From Ophthalmolycus amberensis (Eukaryota; Chordata; Actinopteri; Perciformes; Zoarcidae): a stretch of 64,000 bases of DNA. The notes beneath the pieces were generated by a model. It was not told where the DNA came from, did no database searches, and saw only the letters and a program-made list of their open reading frames with translations. Below are positions 23,705-36,038 of this stretch, piece after piece (position 1 is the first letter of the stretch; every line of letters begins with the position of its first letter). Position numbers and translations under genes: made by a program. The stretch is taken from the NCBI GenBank assembly GCA_024529925.1, contig JAFEUB010001787.1, positions 610,001-674,000 on the forward strand, written 5' to 3'.

Positions 23705-23723
23705 GGGGGGGGGGGGGGGGGGG
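23705..23723 (+). repeat. Poly-G tract (19 bases)
   Basis: An uninterrupted run of 19 G on the plus strand within an intron. Confidence 0.9.
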
Positions 23724-23962
23724 ATTGGAAAAAAAGAAGCCTCTGCATGACAAGCAATCACAGCGCTTAATATGACAGAGCTGGATGTGGCGCTGCAGCA
23801 GAGGAGAGGGTGTGCGCGAGTATATAATAACTTATGAAATATGTCAGTGAAATGACCTTTACGTTTGTGATTGTTGGCCTTTTCAAGCAGTGTGTATTTG
23901 CCCAACTTTTAGTTACATATGCCTTTCACGCTGTGTGTTTGTATGTGTGTTTCGACAGCTCA

Positions 23963-23963
<1 letters not shown>

Positions 23964-23998
<35 letters not shown>
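23964..23998 (+). repeat. (GT)n microsatellite
   Basis: About seventeen perfect GT dinucleotides on the plus strand within an intron. Confidence 0.97.
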
Positions 23999-24000
<2 letters not shown>

Positions 24001-24389
24001 TAGACAGCACAGCACACAGGGTTTGCATATTGATGAGGGTCTATTGTAGCAGTTTTAGGGATTGCTGCCTCACATCTCTCCCCGGGGCTCTTGAGGCTTG
24101 GGATGGGACGATGAAAGGATATGTAGGTCTTTGTGTATTAGACAGATGAGGACGAATAATACAAGTAACAATTGCAAGGCTGTTCCGCATATTCAAACCA
24201 CACTTAACAGCAATGCTAGCTGCCCTGATAGGCTATACTTGACAATACCAGTTGATTAGCAGTTAGCATTAGCATTAATGCAAAGAATAGCTGGGGCGGA
24301 TGGGAATGTTATTTTGCACGTGCTTGGTCAGAAACCAAATTACATTTTGACCTGATTATGGCACTAAATGGAAAGTCAGAGGACGATCA

Positions 24390-24545
24390 AAGTCCTCACA
24401 ATTCATCCTGAGGAATTGCACAGTCCGTAAATAATTCTCAATAGTTGTTGAGGTATTTTGGTCTGGACCAAAATAATGGACAGACCTCCAATGCCATCCA
24501 TAGAGCCACGCCACTAGCATGGCTAAAAAGACAGGTTACCCTGTA
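24390..24545 (+). repeat. Dispersed teleost repeat fragment
   Basis: The text ATAGTTGTTGAGGTATTTTG, GTCTGGACCAAAATAATGGA and GCCATCCATAGAGCCACGCC followed by TAGCATGGCTAAAAAG matches a very common fish interspersed sequence that I recall (tagttgttgagatatttcag...). I cannot place it firmly in a transposon superfamily. A second fragment of the same long repeat, carrying a neighbouring part of the consensus, appears to lie near 46425-46560. Confidence 0.5.
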
Positions 24546-27500
24546 AAGCTATGGACTGTTAGTGCCAGAGGCTCAGACTAAACAGAATACATAAATCCAG
24601 ACGACGCCTCATCAGCAAACACAAACCGAGAGCTCGGATCTCATGTCGGTTTTTATTCTCTTATTCCTGGATGCAACGTTTCACTAAGAGACAGAGACAG
24701 CTGCAGATGGTGCACATATATACTGTAACTATTCTGTAACTGTTATGACTCCAGACAGCTAATGTAATCAGCTGTCGCCCTCCTAACTCTAAGTCCCTAT
24801 TTCATTTAAATCCATGTAGTGTCCTCTCATAAAATCCATAGGGGAATATGGAATCCACAGAGTAGCACACAGTGTCCCTCACAACAAAAGCGTAGTAAAA
24901 ATAGCTCTAAAGGGATATGCATAGAAATGTGCTGGAGACTGAGAGCAAAGCAACATAAAGAAGTGGAGGGGCAGCCTGAGGAGGACTGAGCAGTCAACCA
25001 TATATTGTACTTCTAAGCATGTGAATCCTCCTCGACTAGAAATCGTGCTTCAGAGTTGCTGCGGCTTAGTAAATCTTTGCTGCTGTCCTACAGCCGAGGG
25101 AAAACACAGTATCCTGGCTGGGAGCTGCATGCTCACTGCTGCTTAAACAGGGCATCTGGGTAAAAGAAGGTGGACACGACTATTTCCAAAGGCATTAGCA
25201 TCCGCGATCACACGGTTTCTGTTGGATCACCCAGGGGGTTTGGTGGCTGATTACAGTGAGAGTGAGAAGCCCTCTGATGAACAGTAAATCATCACTATTA
25301 AAGAAACTGATATGTAACATGTAATTTACTTTCTTTTGGCACTGGCCATAGGGCAGCTCCTGAGTTATCGAATGCCTGAGAGGGAGGCAATGAAGAAAGA
25401 AGAGGTTGGACAGGGACCGAGAGAATGGGGACATGAGAGATGACAAGAGCAAGGGAGGATGACAGACGAGCAGGACAGAGGAAGAGCGAGCCTGCATGAG
25501 GACAGAATGTCAAACAGACAGATCGAGGGCATGGGGGGAGGGGCGGAGGGAGCGGATGACGGGCTTGATAAAAAAGAACAAAAGGAATCATGTAGTTGAA
25601 GACTGTGGCTGAAGAAGAGAGAGACATACAGTAATACATGGGAGTAAGATGGTAAGAAAGACGTACGAGGAAGTATAGTGAGTTGGTGAGAACAATGGCA
25701 AGAGATAGCACAATGAGGTAGAGGATATTGAATGCTTGGCGAGTCACCTCCAGCTTCCCTACTCTTTTTTTTCAAGTGAAGCCATGGTTGACCGTGCCAT
25801 GCCACTTGCCATGCCACTTGAAATGTCCCAAAAGGAGTTGAAAAGTGTAATAAACCAGGATGTCTTTTTATTCATTTTTAATTGTGTCTGGTTTTACTGA
25901 GCTTTAAGTTTCTGTAAAAAGGCACCACCTCCTGTGTGTCTGAGGATTTTTCTAATGAGCGACCACAGAGTTAAAAGGTTTTACCAGGTTGGTACAGGTT
26001 GCATCACTCTTGTGTGATGTCCGTTACAAACACTTCTTCAGCCAAAAGTGAACTGGAGAGTAAGCAGGTATAGCAACTCTCCGTTGCAGCTCTGCATTGA
26101 TGCACCATCCTCCTCAACTTTATTTCTGAACATAGAGAGAAAGTGGCTGGTCTCAGATGAGTTGTGGTGGGTAATTACTAGCTGAGCCGAGCCAAGCTAG
26201 GGGAGTGGGCTGGGCTTGGGCCACGTTCGGTGTGCTAATGCACAGATTGCTTGTCAGAGGCTGTGAAATAATGGCTGTATATGTCTGCTACATTTACCCA
26301 GAATGTAGGTGGGGAGTACGGGAGGGGGCGACGGCGCTTAGCCCCTCCCCTGGTTATGAGTAGCTAACCCGGAGGCCGAGGGAGATTGAAGGGGGGGTGT
26401 GAAGGATGATCTAAGCGTACCCATCCTCAGTGGAGGGGATATGAAAAGGACTGCAGCTGGAGAGAGCGGCATCTCTCTCCCTCTGCCGTCATCATCACGC
26501 CTCTCTCATCCTCCCTCGACTCCTGTTATCTCACAGAGAGGAGTGATGCCATATGGTTGTAAGGAGCTTCTATCCGACATGTTTTCTCTTAGCTGAGTCG
26601 CAGGGTGGGAGGGATGGCCCAGAATTCACCTCAGTTTTATTGGTTTGTGCTCACAAATCCTTCATGCGCCTGCAGGATTTCTAGTATCCCTATCAAGAAC
26701 TCCCCCAATTTCCATTTTCTTCTCCACAGAAAAAGAAGAAGCAGGAGGGAGAAAGACTGGAGCACAATGGGGGTGGGATGCTGACAAAGTCGATTATGAA
26801 GTGTTCCCAAGTTATCTCCTCGGCACAAGGCTCTCTTTGGTAATTAAAAGCATTTTGCTTTTTTATCCTCAGAAGTTGGGCTCGTTTGGGTCGAACACTA
26901 TGAATTAATTGTGTTTGACAATGAAGATGAGGGGCCAAACGTGGAATGAAGCTAGACTGAAAGCCTTGTGAGGCAGCGTGGAGCCCTGAGGTCCTTGAAG
27001 GCTGCTGAGGTCGCCGAGATTGTGACGCCGACTCTACAGGGCTCTGGAGAGAGCAGACCGGATTTAATCAGATGTGGCTCTATCTCTGATGCTGTACATA
27101 GATCTTAGGGAGGTGATACTGTCGAGGAAGAGACACAGAGAGATGGCATGGCGGTTGGCTCAGGAGAATTGTCTCTCTTTTTATGCACTCCTACTGCGAG
27201 TGTGCTGTTTTTAGGCCATTTCATGGTGGGGGACCATAAAATAACAGCAGAGTCCCTTCTTTCAGCTGCTTTTCCACTGATGAGCAAGCATGTCAAAATT
27301 CATAGAATTTCCGCCAACTTCCGTGAAATATGGCCATGACAGTGCAGGAAGATCAAATGGGAACAAGATAGTAACTCAGCAGGGTACAACGCTCACCATG
27401 GGGCTGCTGAAAGACAGACTCAGACGGATTTACGCTCTGTTGAATGCAGCCTTATGTGAAAGAATCTCTGAAATGAAGCCGGGATCATCAGGAATAGTTG

Positions 27501-30500
27501 ATCTGGACCAACGCCTGGTGATGTTTATTTGGGCTCTGGCCCCACACCAAGTGGGAGGACTTGATTGCCTTTGCTTAGTGAATAGGGGCGCTCACACCAG
27601 ACTATAAAATCCTGAACATTAAACATGGTTCTCCAGCTTTGCACTAGCTTTTAGGCCACAGAGACCAGGTGTTGTAGTATTCCTCCCTGCACTGATGTAG
27701 CTCAACGCAGAGCTTGATCGTCATGTTGTTTGGGAGCTCCAGAGGGATTGACTCCTCAACAGAAGAAGATATAAAGCTCCAATTCTTCGAGGAGCTTTAT
27801 TCGCTTCCTTGCTCATCTGCTAAAGGGAAAAGCTGAAGGGAGTTGATTCTTACTGGTTATTTGTAATCTTTGTAAGCTCCCTGATGAGATCAGGAAGCAG
27901 CAACACATTATTATTGCATCTAGAGAAATGCTCGTCAGGTTTTTGGAGAGGGATGGCGAGAGGAGGAACAAAGCAGAGGGAGGGGCAGGAGCAGAGCAGA
28001 AAACCTGGAGTGACAGATCCATCACAAGCCGAGAGAAAGACACAGGGAGTTGTGGCACGGATAGAGCTGTTGAAAACTTTTTGGCACCCTGACTTTTCCC
28101 CTCCATTGGGTCCCTGTAATGGCTGTCGTTTTGGATTTAGTCAGCGGGCAGAGTCGGCCAGAGATGCCCGCTCTGATCTGCCTCACACCCGGTAGCGGAG
28201 ATGGAAGAATGAGCCTCGGAATGAGATGCAGTGACACAGCCCGGCGCCACAGCAGAGCTCTCCTCCAGGACACTGCTGGCTCCATTGACTTCCATTACAT
28301 CCCAGTGTGACTAAAACACCGATTTCTGAGAGCCATTGTGAGTGATTAGTGCTCTTATTTTGTTCCGAGGGACGTGGGGTTTTTCTATGCTCGTTGAATT
28401 TCACAGAATTGACGAAACATTCAAGGCACTTGGAGAGGAGACCCGTGGGGCTGATTGTTTCGTGCACTCTGGTCAAGACCCTTCGATGCGTTCATGTAAT
28501 AAAATCACCACATGTCGGAGACCAAAACCCCATGTTGGTAACACAGCCTGGACTATTACTGGATTACAGGATGAACGGTGCAGGCTGTTTACCACACGGC
28601 AGTCTTGTAACTCTCATTCAGACATTCATACACCTTTCACCCTGCAGAGCAAATGACATGTAGCACAGTACACTCAAAACACGTTCCACAGTGGTGAAGA
28701 CAATAAATGTTAAAGGGACCTCAATTTCAAACACATTTCGTTGAAGTGATCCAGAGCAGAAACGTCATTTTTTGAATTTGGCGTTCAGTTACTTGCTTTG
28801 TTTTAACCCTCTGAGTTTTGCATCACGTGGAAGTGGCGACAAGGGGAGCAAGATGCCAGCAGGAGATTTGTTTCTTTTAGTAGTAGTTAGAACTTAGTTA
28901 GCTTTTTTTATTTCGTTTGTTTTTTTGTCCCAAGTGATCGCCGCAACCTGTCCAAGTTCTTCCAAATACTGACATCCAGGTCCAATTGCGTTCGAATGTT
29001 AAACATCATTTATAACAAGGTTATAACTGAGGGCTCTCTGAATTTGTCACCAGCAGGGCAAAGCTGGAAGTGTCTCGAATGGTTTCCAATTGGCAGCGGA
29101 GGGTGGGGAGTCATGAGAGAAGCCCTCAGCGGTTAGTGTGGGTGGCGTTTGATTTGCTGTTCGGTGGTTAGATTCTGCTTAGACGTTTCTTCGCTTTATG
29201 TTCTAGCCGTTTCCTCATCAACGCAACAGCTTTAACCCTTTGAGTTTGGAAATGTCCCCTAAACCCCCAAACAGTAACTCATAAATATCGAAACCACTTT
29301 GCCTTTTCAGTCCATGACGTGTGTGTGTGACATTTCTTTAACTGAGCGCTCCCTGATCAAAGACCTCACTTGAGGCTTGATGATTTGTTTATTTCCTCTT
29401 GCTACTTTCTCAAGGCTCTCATGTAAATTATTGGATGCAGATTCATTTAAAACTATAGAAGAAAGAGCATAATGCATTCCGTTCTCAGCTCATTCTCTTT
29501 ACACTTTCATGGCATGCACAAATCATTTTAAAATTGGATAAGCCATTTTTTATTGACCGGATTTTTCCTCCAATTTTAATCTCCCAAGTCTTTTTGATTC
29601 TTATTTGTGTACTAACTTCTGCTGGGGAAGTTAGGACTATACAATACTATAAGCTTTAAATTAATGATAATCTCAACACATCTCTTATACAAAACATAAT
29701 GCAAACCTAAGTCTAAGAGCTTTGGGACATTCTAATAATCTACACCAAAACCATCCATATATATAGTTTCGATATATAAATTATAGTTGTTTGAAACTAC
29801 CAGACTTCCCAAAAAGTACAGACGTGCATGAGAAATAAATGTCTTAAATGCGTTTATTGCAACGCAGAAACTATTTTAAGACTCGGCCCCATTCAGCTGT
29901 CTTTCTGATTTATTTGACTCTTTCCCCTTTTTCTCTTTCTCTTTTTTTTGTGAATCAACCACCTTCAGCAGCACAAACACACAGCACAAGACAAAGACAA
30001 AGAGGTTGGGACATTCGGCACTCAAAGGGTTAAAGAATCATCGCTTTGTTGGTGCCACACTGGAGACTTGTGGCATTAGTTATGCGTTACGTCGGGGCGG
30101 GAAATGCATCCGCGTGCTGCAAATGAAGGCAGACTGATTACTGAACAAACACAACAGTCCCTTTAACTTTTAGTGACTTTCATGGGGCATTCTTTTCTTT
30201 TTTCTTCTAAGAAATCCAGTGATCATTTTTGTTTTCATGAATGACTCAATATAGTCAATGCATATTCACATTCAGCCAACAAAAGACACAGGAAAGAAGC
30301 AAACGGAATCAATAGGCTATTTACATGTCGTTAGGTTATTGGGGGTTATGTCGGGTTATTTGGGGGTTAATTCTCTGAAGAGATGCAGCCCCAGTTTAAG
30401 GTGCTTTGGATATGGTCCCTTGGATATTTGCATACCAATGCTACACAATATTAAAAACGATACACTGTGTTATTTTTTTGCCAATTATTACACAGTAAAC

Positions 30501-30719
30501 TGCCTCAACTGGGCAAGCTGGGCTGTAAAATTTAGACAAATGTATGGTTTTCACACACCAATCAAGATAAGGAAGAATTGAATGGAATGAGTTATAATGT
30601 ATCAGCCGATTACTGCTGGGCATGTTAAATCTGCAGTGGATTGAAGGGGACCTACAGTTCTGTTCGAGAGCCAAATCACAATCACCCCTGTTGCGTGGCA
30701 CTGCACCTCCTCCAGAGTG

Positions 30720-30777
30720 GTGGTTAACGGAAGGTTAAGCGGTTAGATCATTAGTGGAGTTAAAGGGATTTTATTAC
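30720..30777 (-). promoter_or_regulatory. Candidate STAR-protein (KHDRBS) splicing control cluster next to the SS4 donor
   Basis: In transcript sense the intron begins GTAATAAAATCCCTTTAAC. UUAA tetramers fall at 30760-30763, 30734-30737 and 30724-30727, giving three UUAA plus one UAAUAAA within 58 nt of the exon. SAM68/SLM1/SLM2 (T-STAR) are known to repress neurexin SS4 exons through UUAA/UAAA-rich sequence just downstream. The motif spacing is seen in the sequence; the function is inferred. Confidence 0.45.
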
Positions 30778-30867
30778 CTTTGTCGAGTAGCCACTCGTCA
30801 ACTACCCGACCAAGTCGGTATGGGATTCTTTGTCTAGCAATAGCCAGGCGCTCATTATCAAAGTTCC
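30778..30867 (-). CDS. nrxn2: Neurexin-2 splice-site-4 (SS4) cassette exon, 90 nt
   Basis: An in-frame alternative exon too short to show up as a long ORF. On the minus strand, acceptor TTTAAAG is followed by GGAACTTTGATAATGAG, and the exon ends GACAAAG before donor GTAATAA. With the flanking G it encodes GNFDNERLAIARQRIPYRLG followed by RVVDEWLLDKG, almost identical to the 30-residue SS4 insert of vertebrate neurexins (mammals have GNNDNER; here Phe replaces Asn). The length is exactly 90 nt and both ends are phase 1, so inclusion or skipping keeps frame. In the family, the insert changes the LNS6 ligand surface, altering neuroligin and LRRTM binding and enabling cerebellin-GluD complexes. 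The donor (GTAATAA) and the short, A-containing pyrimidine tract look weak, fitting regulated use. Confidence 0.97.
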
Positions 30868-31989
30868 CTTTAAAGAAATTTGGAAAAGACAAATTAAGAG
30901 AGGTTACAAAGACATCTGGAAGTTGAAAGGTTAGAGGTTAGAAGGGCAACATGGCAAATGTTTAGCAAGTTATGTACTTTAAATCAGCTTTAGTTAGGAC
31001 AGGAAGAACTTGAGGATGTGTTTTTGGGCTGGTTGGTTTGGTTAGACAAGTTAACAGCATTCTAGTTACCTTGAGTTTAAGTGCTTGTTTTTTAAACAGA
31101 TTTATGAATTATTTAGATATAGTGTGACTGCATTTGCAGAAACTAATGATATCCGCAAAGTGAATACAATTTAGAAATGCATTAGCAGTAATGAAGTAAG
31201 TTTAGCTAGAATCACACACAGAAACATCAATCATTGAACAACAGAATTACTTCACTGTGAAGGAATAAAGCAGAAAAAAGATATTTCAATGTCAGCAACA
31301 AAGCATTGTTATTTCACATGAGATAATCACACAGCACTAAAACACATTTCATGGTTGTTTCAAGGAAGACATATTTTGGTTGCCACTGCACACAAAGAGA
31401 TTGTGAGAAAATCATCACCTCCCAAATCCGACAACAGGATGGCGTTCTTCCCATGGAGCATCACTTCCCTTTGGATCAGACGGCTCGACTTCAACTGAAG
31501 CGAAAAGGATTTACTGAAACTGTCACCACTGTTTTTCTCTTCTTTTTCCCTCCCCTTATGCAATAATTGAGCCCTTCTCAGTGGCACTTGGCAATTAGCA
31601 TCACTTCATCAGCGTGTCAAAGAAGTTTCATCACCGCCGCACAAACTTATTATCCCTCACTTCACTTCAATCAACCTCTGGGTCATGCTGTGTGCATCTC
31701 CAGCACTGTCAATAGAACCGGAGGCGGAATTAGGCGAGTTGGTGGCTGATGAAGGCCGGGCTGGGGGTTTGATGAAGCCTAATGTGGTGGCAAGGTCAGA
31801 GGCTTAATTAGGCCTCATTGTCTATGTCGAAACGGCAATTTTCGCAGATTATAGTCTATGCTAGCTCAGTGATTCACAAAAAATGGGGTCAGGGAATCCC
31901 CAGGCATCATTGAGGAGGGACAAGGTTCTCGGGGGTTCCCGAAAAATTAGGAAGATTCTGTTATCATTGTGATTTACTGGAATTTACTT

Positions 31990-32280
31990 GGGCGACTGTG
32001 GCTCAGTGGTAGAGCAGGGTTGTCCTTCAATCAGAGGATTGGCGGTTCGAGTCGAGCAATTTGGGGTTAAGCAAGACACTTAACCCCAAATTGCTCCCGC
32101 AAGCTGTGTGTGAATGGGTAAGAATATTAGAGTCCTGATGGTAGGTGGCACTTTGCATGGTAGTCCCTGCCATCAGTGTATGAATGGGTGTGAACAGGTG
32201 ACTGATGGCATGTGTTAAAGCACTTTGAGCGGTCGGAAGACTAGAAGAGTGCTATACAAGTACAGTCCATTTACCAGTTA
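31990..32280 (+). mobile_element. tRNA-derived SINE (teleost type)
   Basis: The 5' head reads GGGCGACTGTGGCTCAGTGG then TAGAGCAGG, a tRNA-like A box (TGGCTCAGTGG), and GGCGGTTCGAGTC, a B box. The body has the familiar fish pattern CAAGACACTTAACCCCAAAT, then GTGTGAATGGGT. The tail reads AAAGCACTTTGAGCGGTCGG, AAGACTAGAAGAGTGCTATA and AGTCCATTTACC. A weak flanking match (AATTTAC at 31981 and about 32284) could be a target duplication. An 18-bp perfect inverted repeat sits inside at 32054-32096 and is not part of the consensus I know. Confidence 0.85.
32054..32096. repeat. Perfect 18-bp inverted repeat with 7-nt loop, inside the SINE
   Basis: The left arm GAGCAATTTGGGGTTAAG (32054-32071) is exactly complementary to the right arm CTTAACCCCAAATTGCTC (32079-32096) around CAAGACA. 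The right arm and loop are normal SINE sequence. The left arm appears to be an inverted copy of it. Confidence 0.95.
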
Positions 32281-32354
32281 TCCAATTTACAACATTCATG
32301 AGTATATAAAGAACTATATAAAGACTGTGTCACCTGCCACTTACAAGGTGCTAA

Positions 32355-32570
32355 GGGCTCTAAGGGCGCGTTCAGATCAGTCTTGGTCAGGCCAGTTGAA
32401 TCGTTGGTGTGACCGCTGGACCTCGAACCCTGGTGCGGAACAAACAACCGCTCTCTGGACCACCTCAAAAGGGCGGTCTCGGACTGCTGACAAGTGGACT
32501 CTGGAGCGGTTCATTTCTGGTGTGAACACCATTCGAACCAATTACAGGAAACGTACCATTTATGTGTAAT
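32355..32570. repeat. Remnant of a dispersed repeat (DNA-transposon-like)
   Basis: GGGCGCGTTCAGATCAG, GGTGCGGAACAAACAACCGC and GGGCGGTCTCGGACTGCTGA with GGTGTGAACACC resemble a common fish repeat starting with a 'gcgttcacacc' motif and carrying 'gcggtctcggactg'. The ends show partial inverted similarity (GTTCAGATCAG versus GGTGTGAACACC). The assignment rests on memory of the pattern only. Confidence 0.4.
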
Positions 32571-33612
32571 TCCGGTAAAAAACAATCATCTTATCCTGTT
32601 TTTTGTTACTTGTGAATTAGTAACCTAATTTTGTCAGGTGACAGGAAGAACCTGGGCTCAGGACAAAGGGAAATGCCTCCTGAATATCTGGACTGAAGAA
32701 AACATTTCTCAATTACTCAAGAAGGTGCATAAAAAAACCAAGATATTCAAAATATTCAGCGGTATAAGGAAATTATCTGTGCAGTCCTCTTCAGACTCCA
32801 GATCACCACCAATATGAACAGAACCGGTTCATAAATCAAAATTGAACAAAATCTGCTGTTGTCTCCGACAACACGATATGAGCAATTTTGGGCCTGAATG
32901 TGAGTCTGACATGGAATGTCGGAGAGCCATTGGCTTATGAAATTGTCTGGAGAGAGACCCGGTAAAGATTGAAGCAGAGCTTGGGACCAAACAGTAAACA
33001 GGCGAGCTCTGAAGTGATCTTGCATCCGAACCAGTGCACTTTGATTTTGCTCCCCCCACTGCTCTGTGCTGCTGCAGTGATCTAAAATAGACCACCTCTC
33101 AGTTCTGCAGTACCTACTTCCACTCCCCAGGGGTCTCTCTACCCACGCATGCCTGCGCAATAATGCCTCACACAGGCGTGTATGTGTACTGTGTGTGTGT
33201 GTGTGTGTGCCATGTATGAACAGTTTGTGCATGGCAAAGAAGGCCACTGTCAAAAATAAGAATTGAATGTATAAGGAAGGAGTGGAATGAATGACGGCTG
33301 GCATGGCAGATGGAGAAGCAAGCAGGATGAACATGTAACAGCAGGCGGTTCCAACGTACCAGATGACTTAGTGACATTCGTATGTTGCACCTGGAGCTCT
33401 CGGTGTTCATGCGTTCATTAATGCGGGGGAGGACTGTCAATAAAGGTGCAGGTCATACACAGGAAGTCACAGATTGCTAGTGGTTGCTTTCATCCATCTA
33501 TAATTTATAATGGCCAGTAATTATGATTTTATTACTTCTAATAGACCCTTCTACAGTTTGTAAACAATGATATAAGTGTACGCCCGCAGTTTGGCAAAGG
33601 AAGTACGCCAAA

Positions 33613-33930
33613 GTGCAAAAGCTTGGCAAGCTATGTAAGGGCGTCAAGCACCAAAGATGGCAAATGCAACCTAAAAAAACTTGACTTTCCAGATCCGTGT
33701 GTTGTAAGTGAGTGGGAAGAACGCATTAGCAAGTGGTCAGATAAGTACATGTACTTGGTGGGGAAACCTGGCGTGTAACGTCACACCAGAGAGAAATTAG
33801 GGGCGTACAAGTCACTTTCTACTCCGTTATCTGTGGTCCTGTGCAGAATGTCAAACACCATGACATAGCACTTTTGATCAGTCCTGTGGAAGTCAACACG
33901 TTTAATAGTTTGCAGCTAAAGACTCCAAGG
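33613..33930 (+). pseudogene. Decayed fragment of a multicopy, probably transposon-borne protein
   Basis: Three adjacent frame-shifted pieces on the plus strand read like protein. The first is KLGKLCKGVKHQRWQ (about 33623-33668). The second is DFPDPCVVSEWEERISKWSD followed by KYMYLVGKPGV, then a TAA at 33776-33778 (33683-33778), continuing in frame after two residues as TREKLGAYKSLST. The third, in another frame, is VICGPVQNVKHHDIALLISP (about 33826-33890). The pattern 'W..R...WPD.Y.YL...PG.YT.E.L.AYKSL..Y..F..GHVQ' matches my recollection of uncharacterised multicopy proteins of fish and invertebrates that carry a YqaJ-type nuclease domain. This copy has at least two frameshifts and a stop, so it is dead. 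Family and extent are tentative. Confidence 0.45.
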
Positions 33931-36025
33931 GTGTTTCGGTTTAACGAGTGATCGTGTTAACTGGTGCCTCTTAGCCAAATTGTGCTTGTTTACTTGTAGT
34001 CAGAGCAGCTGTTGAAAACAGCAACAGAACATGAAGGTGTCCTCTTAAAAGCCATTTTAAGTTTGAATTTTTTTAATCTAAATTTTTAAATACATGCTCG
34101 TCACTGTTTATTATCTCCGTAAAGTCTTTATGTAAGTTAACCTAAGCAACCATGGATGCATTTGCCTGTAAGTCACCAGTTAACACGGTCACTCCTTAAA
34201 CTGACACACCTGTTGGTCTGAAAACGGTCAGAATTCTGTCAAACTTTTATCTATTCTGACCACTGAACATACAACAACCAGACATGTTGCTGCTGGTAAC
34301 GGTTTTAATTCAATGTTTAAAGCTTGCTAACTCGTCTGGATGGCTGGAGCAAAACATCACTTCCTCTGTCAACATGCGCACGCATATATCTGATGACGTC
34401 GACTGCAAAAGGGTCTATAATACCTCAATAGCCTCCAGCCCTTTTCTAGCAACCTCTTACCATCCACGATGGCAGCAAACTGTTCTGAGACCTGTACAGC
34501 AGCATGTTCGTGTGACCAACTGCATCCATGTGTTTCACACTGCTCTTAAGATTAGCTATAGGTACCACTCTGTCTTCTGGAGGGGAAAGGCAGTGCAGCA
34601 ATTACAGGGCACCGCCCGCACGCACAACCCCACTTTAGAGGTGACATGGGCACTCTGCAGCAATGACTGAAGTAGGGGTGGTGGTGGTTGGGGGTGGAGG
34701 GGTGGTGAGAGGGGTGAGGTTGTTCAGAAAATCCAAATAATATCAGTGAAAGAAAAATAGTGGGAGGCAGCAGTCCTTAGTGAGATGAATCAATCCTGCG
34801 CAAGCATGTTCTTCTCCTACTGCTGCATCTGCCATCTCATCCACAAACCTGACTAAACCTCCTCCCTCTTCCAACTTTCTTGTCTGAGTCACACTGAGGG
34901 GGGGGGGCATTTTATCAGCCATGAATATAGTTAATGAGGCGCATCAGCTGGAGAGATGTAGTTCTCCCTCTAGTGGCAGCCGTGGGACACCGCAGACAGG
35001 AAACTACGCCTCAAATGTGCGTTTCCTCTGTGCCTCTGTGGAAGGTTTCCTTCCGTTTCTATTTTCCTTAATCCTTGTTTCACTCACTTATAATACTGTC
35101 CTTCCCTTGTTCTCCAACAACCATCCAGCCACACTTCATACTGTCCTTTTTCTTACCCTCCTTACATGCCCCATTCTCTCCTTGAACCTCCACTACTTCC
35201 CTCTTGTCTCCAGATTCCCTCCTTTTCCATTATTCCTTATTTAGCTTTTGCTCCTCCTTCCTTCCTCCACAATCATCTCTTTTTATTCATCCACTCCCCT
35301 CCAATTTCTTCCATCCATCTTTGTCCTCTATTTCTTCCCTTCATCAAAAGTCTCTTCCTTACTTCTTCCTGCCTCCTACTTAAATACCTTTTGTTTTGTC
35401 CACTATCACTCCATTTTATCCCCCATCCCTCTTCATTGCCTGGTAACAGAGTGAGTTTTTACAAGGACATCAAATGCAGTACATTGTGACACAGGCACTG
35501 CCATCCATTACACGCACACATGGAGACTGACTGAGTGTGTAGTGGGGGAAGTAATAAGAGTGAAGTGTGTGTGTGTACAGTATGCAAATGTTTGCGTATT
35601 CTTTCCCTGGCAAACACTAGTGAGTGACAACATCCTCATCAACGACCGAAAAATGGCGGAGGAATCAACAAACAATGGTTTTGTGTGTCCGCTCCAAATG
35701 AAACGATGGACAAGGGGAAGAAAAAGTGATGGCACCCATGGAGAGCAGGATGCGATGTGATGAATGAAAAGTGTGTGGAGCCGTGGGAAAATAATCCCAC
35801 AAAGTTCTGTTGGACGGGTTGTTTTTGTGTCATCCACGCTCCGGCTGTCGGAGAATCTAAATTCCTCCGTGTCCTACTTGTTTGTTTGTATGTGTTTGCG
35901 CTCGCATCCTTGGAGAAATAAGTCATTCTGAGTGAAACCAGTGAAACTTTTCCCTTCTCGCCCACCTCCCCCACTGGCTGAAGCATGCTCTGCATGAGAA
36001 TGGGCGGATAGATTAAACAGCTGGG

Positions 36026-36038
36026 CCCCCCCCCCCCC
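36026..36038 (-). repeat. Poly-C tract (poly-G on the nrxn2 sense strand)
   Basis: Thirteen consecutive C on the plus strand, reading as a G run in the nrxn2 transcript. Confidence 0.9.

Larger units (their letters stand above)
20931..30777. other. nrxn2 intron downstream of the SS4 exon (9.8 kb)
   Basis: No other gene is evident. The first 60 bases after the SS4 donor (30720-30777) hold a cluster of UUAA/UAAUAAA motifs in the transcript sense, noted as a possible splicing control region. Other contents are a G19 run at 23705-23723, (GT)n at 23964-23998 and a dispersed repeat fragment at about 24390-24545. I see no recognisable element in 25000-30600. Confidence 0.65.
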
